Shown here one piece after another: positions 1-9,049 of a DNA stretch of 64,000 nt. How positions within the stretch are numbered: position 1 is the first letter of the stretch; each line of letters opens with the position of its first letter. The translations under genes and the position numbers were made by a program. The notes under the pieces are model-generated. The model was given only the letters and a program-made list of their open reading frames with translations, did not search any database and had not been told where the DNA came from. This stretch comes from Allobosea lathyri (GTDB lineage Bacteria; Pseudomonadota; Alphaproteobacteria; Rhizobiales; Beijerinckiaceae). The stretch spans positions 744,001 to 808,000 of the forward strand of contig NZ_FNUY01000001.1 in the NCBI RefSeq assembly GCF_900108245.1, in the 5' to 3' direction.

Positions 1-108
1 GTCAGGCGATTTGGTCGGTAGCGCCTTAAGCCCCGCTTAAATCGCCGGAGGCGAGATTGCACGGACACGGGCGACAAGGCCCGCACAGGTTAGGCGTTGC
101 GATTCTTC

Positions 109-1932
109 ATGACGATGACGGCGATCAGGACACAGGTGGCGGCGTTGGTGCACGCATCCGTGCTGCCGAATTCGCTCGAGCGGATGCTCCATGAGCGTTT
201 CATCCTGACGCGTCTGTTGGTTGGTGCCGTCGCGCTCGGCCTCGTGCCGGCTTATCTCGCCTGGCGCGGCACGCTCGGCACGCTCGAAGCCGTGGCCGTG
301 ATCGCTGCCGCATTGCCGGTTCTGGCCGTTGTGGTCCTCTCGCGCACCGGCCGGCTCGACATCGCCCACGGCATGTCGGCGACTGCGCTTGCCATGCTGA
401 TCGGCGCGATGTCGGGAATGACGGGAGGGGCCACATCACCCCTGCTGCTCTGGCTGGCGGCCATTCCCGCCGAAGCCATGTTCTTCGGTGGCCGCGCTTA
501 TGTGGTGCGCGCCAGCGCGATCGCCGCGATGACGCTGCTGGTCGTCATCGCGCTTCAGTATTTCGGGATGTTCGCCGAGCCGGCCTCATGGCCCGGTGGC
601 GCGATGCCGGTCTTCGTGATGGTCGCCATCCTGCAGTCCATGGCGCTTGCGGCCGGCTTTCTGCGCCGCCGCGAGAGTGAATTGCGCGAGCATCGTGCTT
701 CCGATGCGCGCGCTCAGCTCCTGCTCGACCATGTCGGCGATCTCGTCACCTGGCATGATGCCAATGGCGCGGTGATCTTCGCCAATGCGGCCGCCAAGGC
801 GCTTGCTGGCGCGGAGCCGCACGAACTCTTCGGTCGCGGTTTGCTGGAGCGTGTCCACGTTGCCGATCGCCCGCTGTTCCTCAAGGCCTTGAGCGACGTA
901 GCCCACGGCCGGGGCGAGGCGACGGCCTGCTTCCGCACCTTGTTCATCCCGCGCGGCGCCGAGCATCAGGGGCACTTGCCGGTCTCGCTCTGGCTGGAAA
1001 TGCATGCGCACCGGGTCGCCAATATCGGCGCGGAAGCGGCCGGTCCGAGGGATGGCGTTGCCGTCGTCTGCGTGATGCGCGATGTCACGGCCCGTCGCGC
1101 GCTGGATGAGGAACGCGCCCGCGGCCATGCCGAGGCTCTCAAGGCCAACGACATCAAGGGCCAGTTCCTCGCGACCGTCAGCCATGAGCTGCGCACGCCG
1201 CTCAACGCGATCATCGGCTTCTCGGAGATGCTGAGCACCGATGTGCAGGGCTGGCTCGACGAGGAGAAGCGTCTCGAATACGCGAAGATCATCCACGCCT
1301 CCGGTCATCACCTGCTCGATGTCGTCAATACGCTGCTCGACATCTCCAAGATTGAGAGCGGGACGATGACGATCGAGCAGGAGCCGCTCGACCTCGCCGA
1401 TGTCGCGCAGGATTGCTGCGTGCTGATGGCGCTGCGCGCCGAGACGGGCGGGCTCAGCCTCGAGCGCATCATCGGCCCTGATCTGCCGCAAGTGCTGGGC
1501 GATCGTCGCGCGCTGAAGCAGGTGGTGATCAACCTGCTCTCCAACGCCGTCAAGTTCACACCGGCCGGTGGACGCGTCGTGCTGGCGGTCGTGCGGGACG
1601 GGGACATGATCGACCTGTCGGTGTCCGATACCGGCATCGGCATCTCCGCCTTGGACCTGCCGCGATTGGGTGATCCGTTCTTCCAGGCCAAGGGCTCCTA
1701 TGACCGGGCCTATGAAGGCACGGGGCTCGGCCTGTCGGTCGTGCGCGGGCTCGTGGGCCTTCATGGCGGCCGCCTCACCATCGAGAGCGCGCCGGGCATC
1801 GGCACGCGCGTGGTGGTCAGGCTGCCGATCGATGGTGTCGCTTCGGCGTCGCTGCCGGTGAAGATCGCGACCTTCGCACGGGCTCCCCGCCGGGGCCTGG
1901 AGACCAAAGTACCTTTCCGTATGACCGCCTGA
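109..1932 (+). CDS. PAS-domain membrane sensor histidine kinase
   Basis: This is a membrane-bound sensor kinase that would phosphorylate an unlinked response regulator. About 190 N-terminal residues hold several hydrophobic segments. A PAS-like domain follows (LLLDHVGDLVTWHD), then a HisKA dimerisation box with the phospho-acceptor His in SHELRTPLNAI (codon 1183-1185). The HATPase domain shows N-box NLLSNAVKFTP, DTGIGIS and GTGLGLS. The overall build resembles PleC/DivJ-type alphaproteobacterial kinases. An in-frame TTG at 97 could add four residues, but ATG 109 (or 115) is more likely. The stop is 13 nt before the next gene, so it probably heads a three-gene operon. No response regulator is adjacent. 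The ligand is unknown. Confidence 0.9.
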   Translation: MTMTAIRTQVAALVHASVLPNSLERMLHERFILTRLLVGAVALGLVPAYLAWRGTLGTLEAVAVIAAALPVLAVVVLSRTGRLDIAHGMSATALAMLIGAMSGMTGGATSPLLLWLAAIPAEAMFFGGRAYVVRASAIAAMTLLVVIALQYFGMFAEPASWPGGAMPVFVMVAILQSMALAAGFLRRRESELREHRASDARAQLLLDHVGDLVTWHDANGAVIFANAAAKALAGAEPHELFGRGLLERVHVADRPLFLKALSDVAHGRGEATACFRTLFIPRGAEHQGHLPVSLWLEMHAHRVANIGAEAAGPRDGVAVVCVMRDVTARRALDEERARGHAEALKANDIKGQFLATVSHELRTPLNAIIGFSEMLSTDVQGWLDEEKRLEYAKIIHASGHHLLDVVNTLLDISKIESGTMTIEQEPLDLADVAQDCCVLMALRAETGGLSLERIIGPDLPQVLGDRRALKQVVINLLSNAVKFTPAGGRVVLAVVRDGDMIDLSVSDTGIGISALDLPRLGDPFFQAKGSYDRAYEGTGLGLSVVRGLVGLHGGRLTIESAPGIGTRVVVRLPIDGVASASLPVKIATFARAPRRGLETKVPFRMTA

Positions 1933-1945
1933 ACGAGCCAGCAGC

Positions 1946-2545
1946 ATGTCCGCCACGATCGCCGCCCGAGCCCATACCGGTTCTTCACTCTCCGCCCCGG
2001 CCCGGCGGGCAGCCCCCGCGCGCCGCAAAGCACCCTGGCTTGCCCGGGTCGGCCGCATGGTCCTGCGCCGGCCCGGCCGGGCCTTCGTCCTGCTGGTCTT
2101 TGCCGCGGTGGCTGTCGCCATTCTCGCCAATGCGCTGATGTTCCAGAAGGCGCGCCACCCCGCGCCGATGGTCTCGGCGCCGACACAGACACCGGCTGCC
2201 CGCTCGGCCGAGCGCCGCGCCGAGCCCCAGGCCGTCCCTGCCGCTCCCTCCTCAGCAGCGGCGACGCCGACCGCGGCACAGCCGTCCACCTTCCCGCCGT
2301 CGCGTCCGAGCGATCTTTCGCAGAATGCGCGCGAGACGGCTCCGCGCCCCCCGGCAGCGGTGACCTCCATTCCGCGCACCGCTGCTGCACCCGTCGCGCC
2401 GGCGCCCGCACCTGTCGCGCGTGCCGCGCCAGCTCGGGATCCGATCGCGGACCTGATCAATGGCGCCGATATCCGGCCCCCCGGCGAAATTCGTGGCGTG
2501 GCAGCGGCGAGAGCCTCGGCGCCCCGTCGCTCTGCCGAGAATTGA
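1946..2545 (+). CDS. Ala/Pro-rich single-pass membrane protein, possibly a peptidoglycan-binding protein lacking its C-terminal domain
   Basis: The protein has a basic N-terminus, one transmembrane segment near residues 45-65 (AFVLLVFAAVAVAILANAL) and a low-complexity Ala/Pro-rich region ending in DPIADLINGADIRPP. It lies between a histidine kinase and a DUF1491 gene. In related Rhizobiales, as I recall, this position holds a protein with the same membrane anchor and Pro/Ala linker followed by a PG_binding_1 domain. Here the frame stops just after the linker with no such domain, and I find no remnant in other frames. It may be a real truncation or a naturally short version. The stop lies 19 bases before the DUF1491 start. 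Confidence 0.7.
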   Translation: MSATIAARAHTGSSLSAPARRAAPARRKAPWLARVGRMVLRRPGRAFVLLVFAAVAVAILANALMFQKARHPAPMVSAPTQTPAARSAERRAEPQAVPAAPSSAAATPTAAQPSTFPPSRPSDLSQNARETAPRPPAAVTSIPRTAAAPVAPAPAPVARAAPARDPIADLINGADIRPPGEIRGVAAARASAPRRSAEN

Positions 2546-2564
2546 TGCGTCGGCGGCGCCGGCC

Positions 2565-2900
2565 ATGGCGCGTCTGATCAGCGATTTCTGGGTGGCGGCC
2601 TATTTGCGGCAGGCGGCGCATGACGGGCTCGTGGCCGTGCTGCGGCGGCGTGGCTCGCGCGAGGCCGGCGCGATCTTCGTCAAGCTCGACCGTCTCGACG
2701 GCACGGCGGCCCTCTACGGTCCCGCGCCGCAGGCCCTCGCCGACGAGGATGGCTCCCGGCGCTTCCAGCTGGTGCTCGACTCCGATCCCGGCAGCATAGA
2801 AGAGCGCGTCGCGCGCGAACTGCGCTTCGACTCGGACCTCTGGCTGATCGAGATCGAGAACCGCAACGGCGATGCCCGCCTCGATCTCGTCGAGAGCTGA
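2565..2900 (+). CDS. DUF1491 family protein
   Basis: This small soluble protein of about 111 residues begins MARLISDFWVAAYLRQA, the usual start of DUF1491 proteins, and has the C-terminal strand pattern LWLIEIENRNG. I chose ATG 2565 because the upstream in-frame extension overlaps the preceding gene and has no family similarity. The function is unknown. The family is common in alphaproteobacteria and often follows a peptidoglycan-binding protein gene, as may be the case here. Probably co-transcribed with the kinase and membrane protein upstream. Confidence 0.85.
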   Translation: MARLISDFWVAAYLRQAAHDGLVAVLRRRGSREAGAIFVKLDRLDGTAALYGPAPQALADEDGSRRFQLVLDSDPGSIEERVARELRFDSDLWLIEIENRNGDARLDLVES

Positions 2901-2911
2901 CGCCGGCCCGC

Positions 2912-4045
2912 TCAGCCCTGTTCGCGGCGCATCCCGATCTTGTCGAGGATATCGCTGAGCGCCGGATGGCTTTCGGTCCGCGCAGGCCCAACGCGGGCTG
3001 CCGTGCCGCTCGGGTCCATGGCCGGCTGGTGTTGTCCCTTGCGCTGCGCGGTATGGGAAGGGCCGCCGGCGATCTGCATGACGGCGCGATAGGCGATGGA
3101 CGGTTTCACCGAGCGCATCAGGGCGACGAGCCCGAAGATGCGATCCACCGAATGAGCGGCATCGTCGCCGAGCCGTATCAGGAAGCGCGTTGCGTCCTCG
3201 ACTGTGGCTCCGGCGGCGATCAGCGCGAGCGCCGCCAGATCGCGTGAGCGGTCGCTGGCCATGGCCGCACTGAGGGCGGAACCAGCGCCAAGATGGGCCG
3301 CGATCGCCCCAAACGCGCTGTCTTGATCATCCCCGGCCATGGCGAGCCAGCCGGTGAACAGATCCCGCGATACGGGCTGGCGACGCTCGGAAGGTCCAAG
3401 CGAATCGAGCGCGGCCAGCGAATCGAGCATGGCAAGGCGCCGCTCGGAGCCCGCTTCCAGGAAAAGCGGCGTCAGATCAGCATTGGAAAGCTCCGTGCGC
3501 GCGAGCAGACCTTGCGCATAGCTCGCATCGTCGCGGGACCGCGCGATCAGAAGGTCGAGGGCGCCACGGGGCATCGGCGTCGCCATATTGGCGATCAGGC
3601 TCAGATCGGTCGTGCGATCGCCCAACTCGACCAGCATCAGCGTCGTCGTTGCAGTGAGGTCGGCGCGTCCGGCCAAAGCGGCCGCGATCTGCAGGTCGCC
3701 GGTTTCGGCCAGCGTCTCGACTTCATCGGGCGATAGTGGCAGCCCATGCCGCAGCAAAGTGGTGAGCACGTCGCCACCGCGCGCCCGCAGGGCGTCGAGC
3801 ACGGGGCGGGGCGCATGGCGCCAGCCGGCAAGCTTGCGGGCGAGGATGATGGCTGTCGCGTCGTCGATACCGGGAATCAGCGCCACCGCCATTTCGCTGA
3901 AGGCGGCAAGGTCCTGTGCGGGCGGATTGGGGGTCGACATCAGCAGGTCGGCCTTGACCCGGAGCGACACCTGGCTGAGGTCGAGCCCGCCATCGCGCGC
4001 AAGGCGGGCAAGATGGGCAAGCTCGGCGGAGATTCGCGACGGCAT
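2912..4045 (-). CDS. DUF2336 domain protein
   Basis: A mainly alpha-helical, HEAT-like protein of about 377 residues, beginning MPSRISAELAHLARLAR. Repeated motifs such as LADLTATTTLMLVELG and DASYAQGLLARTELSNADL suit the DUF2336 family of alphaproteobacteria. The frame could extend upstream to 4459, but that N-terminal part is Arg/Gly-rich antisense-like sequence over the divergent small gene, so ATG 4045 is preferred. The gene converges on the DUF1491 operon, with 11 nt between stops. Function unknown; DUF2336 proteins occur near signalling genes, which fits the kinase nearby only loosely. Confidence 0.8.
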   Translation of the reverse strand: MPSRISAELAHLARLARDGGLDLSQVSLRVKADLLMSTPNPPAQDLAAFSEMAVALIPGIDDATAIILARKLAGWRHAPRPVLDALRARGGDVLTTLLRHGLPLSPDEVETLAETGDLQIAAALAGRADLTATTTLMLVELGDRTTDLSLIANMATPMPRGALDLLIARSRDDASYAQGLLARTELSNADLTPLFLEAGSERRLAMLDSLAALDSLGPSERRQPVSRDLFTGWLAMAGDDQDSAFGAIAAHLGAGSALSAAMASDRSRDLAALALIAAGATVEDATRFLIRLGDDAAHSVDRIFGLVALMRSVKPSIAYRAVMQIAGGPSHTAQRKGQHQPAMDPSGTAARVGPARTESHPALSDILDKIGMRREQG

Positions 4046-4222
4046 TGGGGCAACTCGGCTGGGATTTCGGCAATATCGGGAGAGTAATCCCACAGGCTTT
4101 AACACGCCGTTAACCATGTCCGGGCCTGATGCAAATCGGAGGGCCTGAGACACGGGTGCGGATGCCGCACCGCCAATTGCTCTCCTGCGACCGCAACCCT
4201 GGCGCAGATAAGGAGGCGCATC

Positions 4223-4447
4223 ATGGCCATCGTTATCCCTCTTGCGCCGCATCGTCGGCCGCAGTCGTCCCCGTCCTCCGAGCCATCCTCGAAGGTCGCC
4301 GAAATCCTGTTCTTCACCGGGGTCCGCTTTGAGCGTCCGGCCGAGCCCGTCCCGATGGAACAGCCGGCGCGCCGCAAGCGCTCCCCTGCCGCGGCGCCAA
4401 AGCGCGTCCACGTCAAAGGTCCCAAGAACGCCAGGCAGCCTGCGTGA
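4223..4447 (+). CDS. small conserved protein (EILFFTGVRFER motif)
   Basis: A 74-residue basic protein with a strong Shine-Dalgarno AAGGAGG at 4210-4216, six bases before the ATG. The centre contains EILFFTGVRFER, a motif I associate with small rhizobial hypothetical proteins. It is flanked by a Pro/Ser-rich N-terminus and a Lys/Arg-rich C-terminus (RRKRSPAAAPKRVHVKG). There is no signal peptide or membrane segment. The stop codon overlaps the GTG start of the next gene, so translation may be coupled. Function unknown; the basic tail could bind nucleic acid, which is only inference. Confidence 0.75.
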   Translation: MAIVIPLAPHRRPQSSPSSEPSSKVAEILFFTGVRFERPAEPVPMEQPARRKRSPAAAPKRVHVKGPKNARQPA

Positions 4448-5232
4448 TCGCCCGGCCACCAGTTAAGCGGCGTGGCGACAGGCGTCGCGGCAGGCGCGGA
4501 TTGGCCATGCTGCTCGGCCTGCTGGCGTCGGCCTGCACGACCGGCGATCTCGGCCGGCCTCGGCCGACGGTATGGAGCCAGGTGATCGCGCCCGAAGCCG
4601 GTTTCCGGGCGGCCACGGCGCGCGGCGAGGCGGCTTCCTATTTCCGGATCACCGATGACGAGGAGCAACTGCGCGACCGCGCCTGGCGCTTCATCATGCC
4701 CGCGCATGAGCGCAGCTACTTCCAGCGCGAAGTTTCGAATCTTGCCTCCTACCGAATCTTGCCGGTCGCGGCGCAGTCGAGCGCCATCTCGGATTATTTC
4801 GGCGGATTGACGGCGGGCGCCTATGCCTCGCAGGCCTCGCGCTATTCGCGGCTCGCCGAGGATACCAATGCCGATCGCCTGCTGATCGGGCCGTTCCGCG
4901 CCAATGCGATGCGCGTGGTCGCCGCCGACCGCGTCCGCATGCGTGCGCTTGAGGGCTCGGCGCTGGTCCCGGCGGAGAAGCAGGATCCGGCCCTGGCCCG
5001 CGTCATCGAGAATGAGGGGCTGATTCTCTGGGTCTGCGAACGGGTCGGTTTCCGCATCGAGAGTTATCGCTATGCGCTGGCCAATCTCGTGGTCGAGATG
5101 CCCTCGCGGGAGGCGATCCGGGCCGAGCGCAGCATCATGGCGCTGGAGGCCGAGGCGGCGCCGCTCTGCAAGCTGCCCTTGATCGGTACTTTCGGCGGCG
5201 AGGCAAAAAAGCCGGTCGTCTATAAGGGCTGA
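4444..5232 (+). CDS. putative lipoprotein
   Basis: The N-terminus carries a twin-basic stretch, a short hydrophobic core and a lipobox-like end (MLLGLLASAC, Cys at about residue 31), so the protein is probably exported and lipidated. The remaining 230 residues form a soluble domain of no family I can name, with YFRITDDEEQLRDRAWRFI and LILWVCERVGFRIESYRYAL. GTG 4444 overlaps the previous stop (GTGA). An alternative start is ATG 4507, which would leave only a short leader. It is probably co-transcribed with the small gene upstream. Similar lipoproteins occur in other Rhizobiales, by recollection only. Confidence 0.75.
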   Translation: MIARPPVKRRGDRRRGRRGLAMLLGLLASACTTGDLGRPRPTVWSQVIAPEAGFRAATARGEAASYFRITDDEEQLRDRAWRFIMPAHERSYFQREVSNLASYRILPVAAQSSAISDYFGGLTAGAYASQASRYSRLAEDTNADRLLIGPFRANAMRVVAADRVRMRALEGSALVPAEKQDPALARVIENEGLILWVCERVGFRIESYRYALANLVVEMPSREAIRAERSIMALEAEAAPLCKLPLIGTFGGEAKKPVVYKG

Positions 5233-5253
5233 TCTGCCTCAAGCGGCGATTGG

Positions 5254-5889
5254 TCAGTTGGCCATGCCGCAGGCCACGCCGGTCGCCAGGGCTTCCGCAT
5301 CGGCGCGGTCCGAAGGCCGCTTGGCCAGGACGCGCGCGACGATCAGGCCCTGGGCGGTGTCGGATACGATGCGCAGTTCGCGGTTCACCTCGCCGTCATC
5401 GTCCTGCGCAATGCGCTCGTCGCGCTGCTCCTCGGTCATCACCAGGAATTCAACGACGCCGCGGATCGCGGCACGGTCGGTGATGGCATAGAGCACGCCG
5501 CCGCCGCGACGATGCAGGGTCAGCCCGAGCGGCAGCGAGCCGGCGCGGGCGACGACACGCATCGGGCCGGCCGAAAGATCATAGCTGCAGACCGCGGTGA
5601 CCGCCGCCGGATCGGCCTCTCGCAGAGGCGGCAGATCGCGGGTACCACCGGGAGAGGGGAGCAGCTCGGCCCGCCCTCCGCTGCCCAGCATACGATAGGC
5701 GGTGTTCGCATCCCGCTCCGACAGGATCGGAATCAGCAGGATCGTGACGATATGGACGATGCCGGCCAGCACGAGACCGGCGATCGTCGCCAGGACGAAG
5801 CGCCCGAACACCGTGCCTATGCGGCTGCGCCAGCGTTCCGGGCGCGGCGTGGCGGCCATGTCCGTGGGATCATGCCCGATCGCGCTCAT
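5254..5889 (-). CDS. DUF1254-type membrane-anchored protein
   Basis: A 211-residue protein with one membrane segment near residues 28-50 (GRFVLATIAGLVLAGIVHIV) and a soluble C-terminal domain (TAVCSYDLSAGPMRVVARAG, ITDRAAIRGVVEFLV). It resembles the short DUF1254 proteins that pair with DUF1214 proteins in alphaproteobacteria. ATG 5889 overlaps the upstream stop as ATGA, so the two genes are translationally coupled. The frame could start further upstream, but that would lie inside the partner gene. The role is unknown, probably in the cell envelope. Confidence 0.8.
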   Translation of the reverse strand: MSAIGHDPTDMAATPRPERWRSRIGTVFGRFVLATIAGLVLAGIVHIVTILLIPILSERDANTAYRMLGSGGRAELLPSPGGTRDLPPLREADPAAVTAVCSYDLSAGPMRVVARAGSLPLGLTLHRRGGGVLYAITDRAAIRGVVEFLVMTEEQRDERIAQDDDGEVNRELRIVSDTAQGLIVARVLAKRPSDRADAEALATGVACGMAN

Positions 5890-6488
5890 CGGCAGTCGAC
5901 CCGCTCGATGCGCGGCAGGCTGGCGGAGCGCGTTTCGCCCGCCTGGCTCGAAATCGGCGTATCGTAAAGCCTCAGCCGGAACTGGAAGCGCCCGCTCGAA
6001 GGCAATGGCAGCCAGTTTCCGGCCTGTGGGTCGGCTGCGGCGGCGATGCGCAGATCGCCGCTTTCCTCTCGAACGATTTCCGCATCGGTGAAGCCGTTCC
6101 GGTCGAGTGGCAGGCGGAAGGGCCGCCCGTCCTTGTCGGTGACGTCCAAGGTCCAGCCGCGCGTCGTCGGCGTCGCTCCGGCGAGCCGGTAGCGGCAACG
6201 GCCGTCCAGCGCCTGGCCGGTATCGTCACGCTCGGCGATCAGTTCCAGTCCTTCGCCTGTGCCAAGCGGCAGGTGAACGCCGCGCGCGAGGAACGCGCGC
6301 ATATAGGGGTCGATGTCGCGCCCGCCGCTGCGGGGCCATGCGGTCCAGGCGCCGATCTCGACCATTCCGACGAGGGGTCGTCCCGAGACGGCCAGATGGG
6401 CTGAACCCAGCCCCAGACCCGCGCCGAGCACGATGACGTAAGCGAGATCGAGAACGCGCACGGCCTTGCCTTCTGCTCCGGCGCTCAT
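5886..6488 (-). CDS. DUF1214 domain protein
   Basis: A 200-residue protein with an N-terminal membrane segment (VLDLAYVIVLGAGLGLGSA) and a C-terminal domain whose GNWLPLPSSGRFQFRLRLYD matches the DUF1214 signature (NWLP followed by RLY). It is first in a two-gene unit with the DUF1254-type gene, overlapping by 4 bp. In larger proteins the two domains are fused; here they are separate short proteins, the usual rhizobial arrangement. Function unknown, with the membrane or periplasm the likely location. Confidence 0.82.
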   Translation of the reverse strand: MSAGAEGKAVRVLDLAYVIVLGAGLGLGSAHLAVSGRPLVGMVEIGAWTAWPRSGGRDIDPYMRAFLARGVHLPLGTGEGLELIAERDDTGQALDGRCRYRLAGATPTTRGWTLDVTDKDGRPFRLPLDRNGFTDAEIVREESGDLRIAAAADPQAGNWLPLPSSGRFQFRLRLYDTPISSQAGETRSASLPRIERVDCR

Positions 6489-6548
6489 GAGGCCGGTGGC
6501 GCGAGTTGAACCAGCCGGGCTGCCTGCGTCAACAGCCTCCGCTCGCGA

Positions 6549-8777
6549 CTATCGGATGCGTGTCTCGCTTCCCGTCGGAGACATCTCGCGGATGCCCACC
6601 TGGATCGGGCGGCCAGCGGTGCGCGACGGCTCGATCGTCTTGAACATCGCACCGACCGCCGAGAGCACCTCGAAGGACTGGCGCGGCATATGACCGGCGC
6701 CGGGGCCGGGCGCCGCCGCGCCGGCGGTGGCCGGGGTGCTGGCCTTGGCGACGGTCACGCCCTTGGCATCGGCGGGCGCAACACCGGGGATCGGCTTCAG
6801 TTCGAGCCCCTGATGGGCGAACTGCATGATTTCCTTCCAGGTCATCGCTGGCAGCGAGCCGCCGGTCATGTTGGCGGTCTCCGACGAATCGTCATTGCCG
6901 AACCAGACCGCGCCGACGAGGTTGCCGGAAAAGCCGACATACCAGGCGTCCTTGTAGCCATTGGTCGTGCCGGTCTTGCCGGCGGTGATGACGCCATCGA
7001 GCGCGGCCTTCCGGCCCGTGCCTTCGGTCGGCACCTTGGACAGCATGAAATTCATGTCCTGCGCGACCTGCGTGCTCAGGACCTGCTTCGGCTCCGGCTC
7101 GTCTTTGTCGTGCCGGTAGATCAGCTCGCCCTGGGAGTTGTGGATATCGAACGCCGCATAGGGCTTCGCGCGCTTGCCGCCATTGGCGAAGACGGCATAG
7201 CCCGCTGCCATATCGATCACGGTCACCTCGGCTGCGCCGATTGGCAGCGAGACGGTATCGGTGAGCGGCGTCGTCAGGCCCATGGCCCGGCTGGTTTCGA
7301 TGATCTTCAGCCGGCCGATGCGGGCGGCACGCGCCTCATGCGTCTCGCCCGTCGCCTTGCCGATCGCGATCGACATCTGCACCGGGATCGTATTGATCGA
7401 CTTGGCGAGGGCCACCGTCAGCGGCATCGAGCCGGCATAGGAGCGGCCGTAATTGTTGGGGCACCAATTGCCGATGCAGACCGGCCGGTCGGTCACGACC
7501 GTATTGGGGCGATAGAGCCCGGCCGACAATGCGGTCGCATAGACGAAGGGCTTGAACGAGGAGCCCGGCTGGCGAAGGCTGGACGTCGCGCGGTTAAACT
7601 GGCTGGCGCCGTAATCGCGTCCGCCGACGATGGCGCGAACCGCGCCGTCAGGGTCCATCACCACCGTTGCAGCCTGCTTGGCGCGATAGGCGGTACCGTG
7701 CTGGCGCAGGATGGACTCGATCGCCTCGTCGGCACGCTCCTGGATGGCCGGATCGAACGGTGTCTTGACCGTCAGCACGCGGTCGGGCCCGACCTTGCCG
7801 TCATCGGCGAGGCGTCGAACCTCGTCGAAAGCCCAGTCGAGATAATAATCCGGGCGGGCGTCGCGGCGCCGGTCGATCGGCGTCGCGGGGTTGCGCTTGG
7901 CGCTGTCGACCTGGCCCGCGGTCATGAAGCCGGCATCGACCATAGCATTCAGCACATCGTTGGCGCGCGCACGCGCTGCCGGCAGGTTCACATGCGGAGC
8001 GAACTTCGTCGGCGCCTTGAAGAGCCCGGCCAGCATGGCTGCCTCGGCGAGCGAGACGTCCTTCACCGATTTGCCGAAATAATATTCGGCCGCGGCAGCC
8101 ACGCCGAACGTGCCGCCGCCCATATAGGCGCGGTCGAGATAGAGCTTGAGGATCTCGTTCTTGGTCAGCCGGTGTTCGAGCCACAGCGCCAGGAAGGCTT
8201 CCTTGATCTTGCGGTCGAGCGAGCGCTCGTTGTTCAGGAAGAGGTTCTTGGCGAGCTGCTGCGTCAGCGACGAGCCGCCCTGCACGACGCCGGACGCCCG
8301 CGCATTCACCGTCACGGCGCGTAGCGTGCCGAAGATGTCGATGCCGAAATGGTCGTAGAAGCGCCGGTCTTCCGTCGCCAGAACCGCCTTCAGCAGATGG
8401 TCCGGCATTTCCTCGAGCTTGAGAGAATCGTCATGGCGCGCGCCGCGATGGCCGATTTCGGAGCCGTAGCGGTCGAGGAAGGTGACGGCGAAGACCTGGT
8501 TGTGCAGCGCATCCTCGCGTCCCTCCTGGAAGGCGGGGATGGCGAGCATGAGTAGGACGAGGGAGCCGGCAATGCCGACATTCAGGCCTTCGCTGGCGAA
8601 TTCCGCCGCGATCCTCTGGCCGCCCGTGACGGTGAAGCGGTCGGCGAAGCTGCGGATGCGTTCATAGGTGTCGCCGGCGCGTTGCCCGGCGCCCCAGAGA
8701 CCGGCACCAAGCCATGCGTCGGCGGCGAGCGCGAAGCGCTTCAGCCGCGTCGTCCAGCCTGCTTTCCTGAACTCCAT
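6549..8777 (-). CDS. class A penicillin-binding protein (PBP1a family)
   Basis: A bifunctional peptidoglycan glycosyltransferase/transpeptidase of 742 residues. A membrane anchor near residues 70-85 precedes a GT51 domain with the catalytic Glu motif ATEDRRFYDHFGID and the following GGSSLTQQLAKN. The transpeptidase domain has the active-site serine in GSSFKPFVYATAL, SIN in AKSINTIPV and KTGTTNGYKDAW. It polymerises lipid II and cross-links glycan strands at the cytoplasmic membrane. The length and all catalytic motifs look intact. It stands alone, divergent from the YcgN-like gene, with 272 bp between the two starts. Confidence 0.95.
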   Translation of the reverse strand: MEFRKAGWTTRLKRFALAADAWLGAGLWGAGQRAGDTYERIRSFADRFTVTGGQRIAAEFASEGLNVGIAGSLVLLMLAIPAFQEGREDALHNQVFAVTFLDRYGSEIGHRGARHDDSLKLEEMPDHLLKAVLATEDRRFYDHFGIDIFGTLRAVTVNARASGVVQGGSSLTQQLAKNLFLNNERSLDRKIKEAFLALWLEHRLTKNEILKLYLDRAYMGGGTFGVAAAAEYYFGKSVKDVSLAEAAMLAGLFKAPTKFAPHVNLPAARARANDVLNAMVDAGFMTAGQVDSAKRNPATPIDRRRDARPDYYLDWAFDEVRRLADDGKVGPDRVLTVKTPFDPAIQERADEAIESILRQHGTAYRAKQAATVVMDPDGAVRAIVGGRDYGASQFNRATSSLRQPGSSFKPFVYATALSAGLYRPNTVVTDRPVCIGNWCPNNYGRSYAGSMPLTVALAKSINTIPVQMSIAIGKATGETHEARAARIGRLKIIETSRAMGLTTPLTDTVSLPIGAAEVTVIDMAAGYAVFANGGKRAKPYAAFDIHNSQGELIYRHDKDEPEPKQVLSTQVAQDMNFMLSKVPTEGTGRKAALDGVITAGKTGTTNGYKDAWYVGFSGNLVGAVWFGNDDSSETANMTGGSLPAMTWKEIMQFAHQGLELKPIPGVAPADAKGVTVAKASTPATAGAAAPGPGAGHMPRQSFEVLSAVGAMFKTIEPSRTAGRPIQVGIREMSPTGSETRIR

Positions 8778-9049
8778 CGCCGTCCTGGCTTCCCAACAAG
8801 AGCCGCCGCCATAGTCCTGCCGCTCCGCGATCGTCTTGGCAACACCTTCCGGCCCGACTGCGGATACATATTCGCTCTCCGTGCCAAGGTAAGAGGCAAG
8901 GTAACAGTCGAGAGCGATAATCTGTCGTGGACAGCAGATTTCGGGCCGTCGAATCCGTCCCGTTTTGGAGCGTCGCCTTGTCTATACCGATCGTCGCACC
9001 CGCCGGATGCGCCTTCCCTCCCGAGGCGCAGGAGCGCATAAGCGGTGGA

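Noticed and set aside
586-2460. 624-codon minus-strand frame opposite the first histidine kinase
   Set aside because: A shadow frame with Gly/Arg/Ala bias; the kinase on the plus strand has all catalytic boxes.
8872-8917. TCGCTCTC and GAGAGCGA inverted repeat in the gap between the penicillin-binding protein and YcgN-like genes
   Set aside because: The arms are 8 bases with 30 between and could be chance. No regulator or terminator role is supported.
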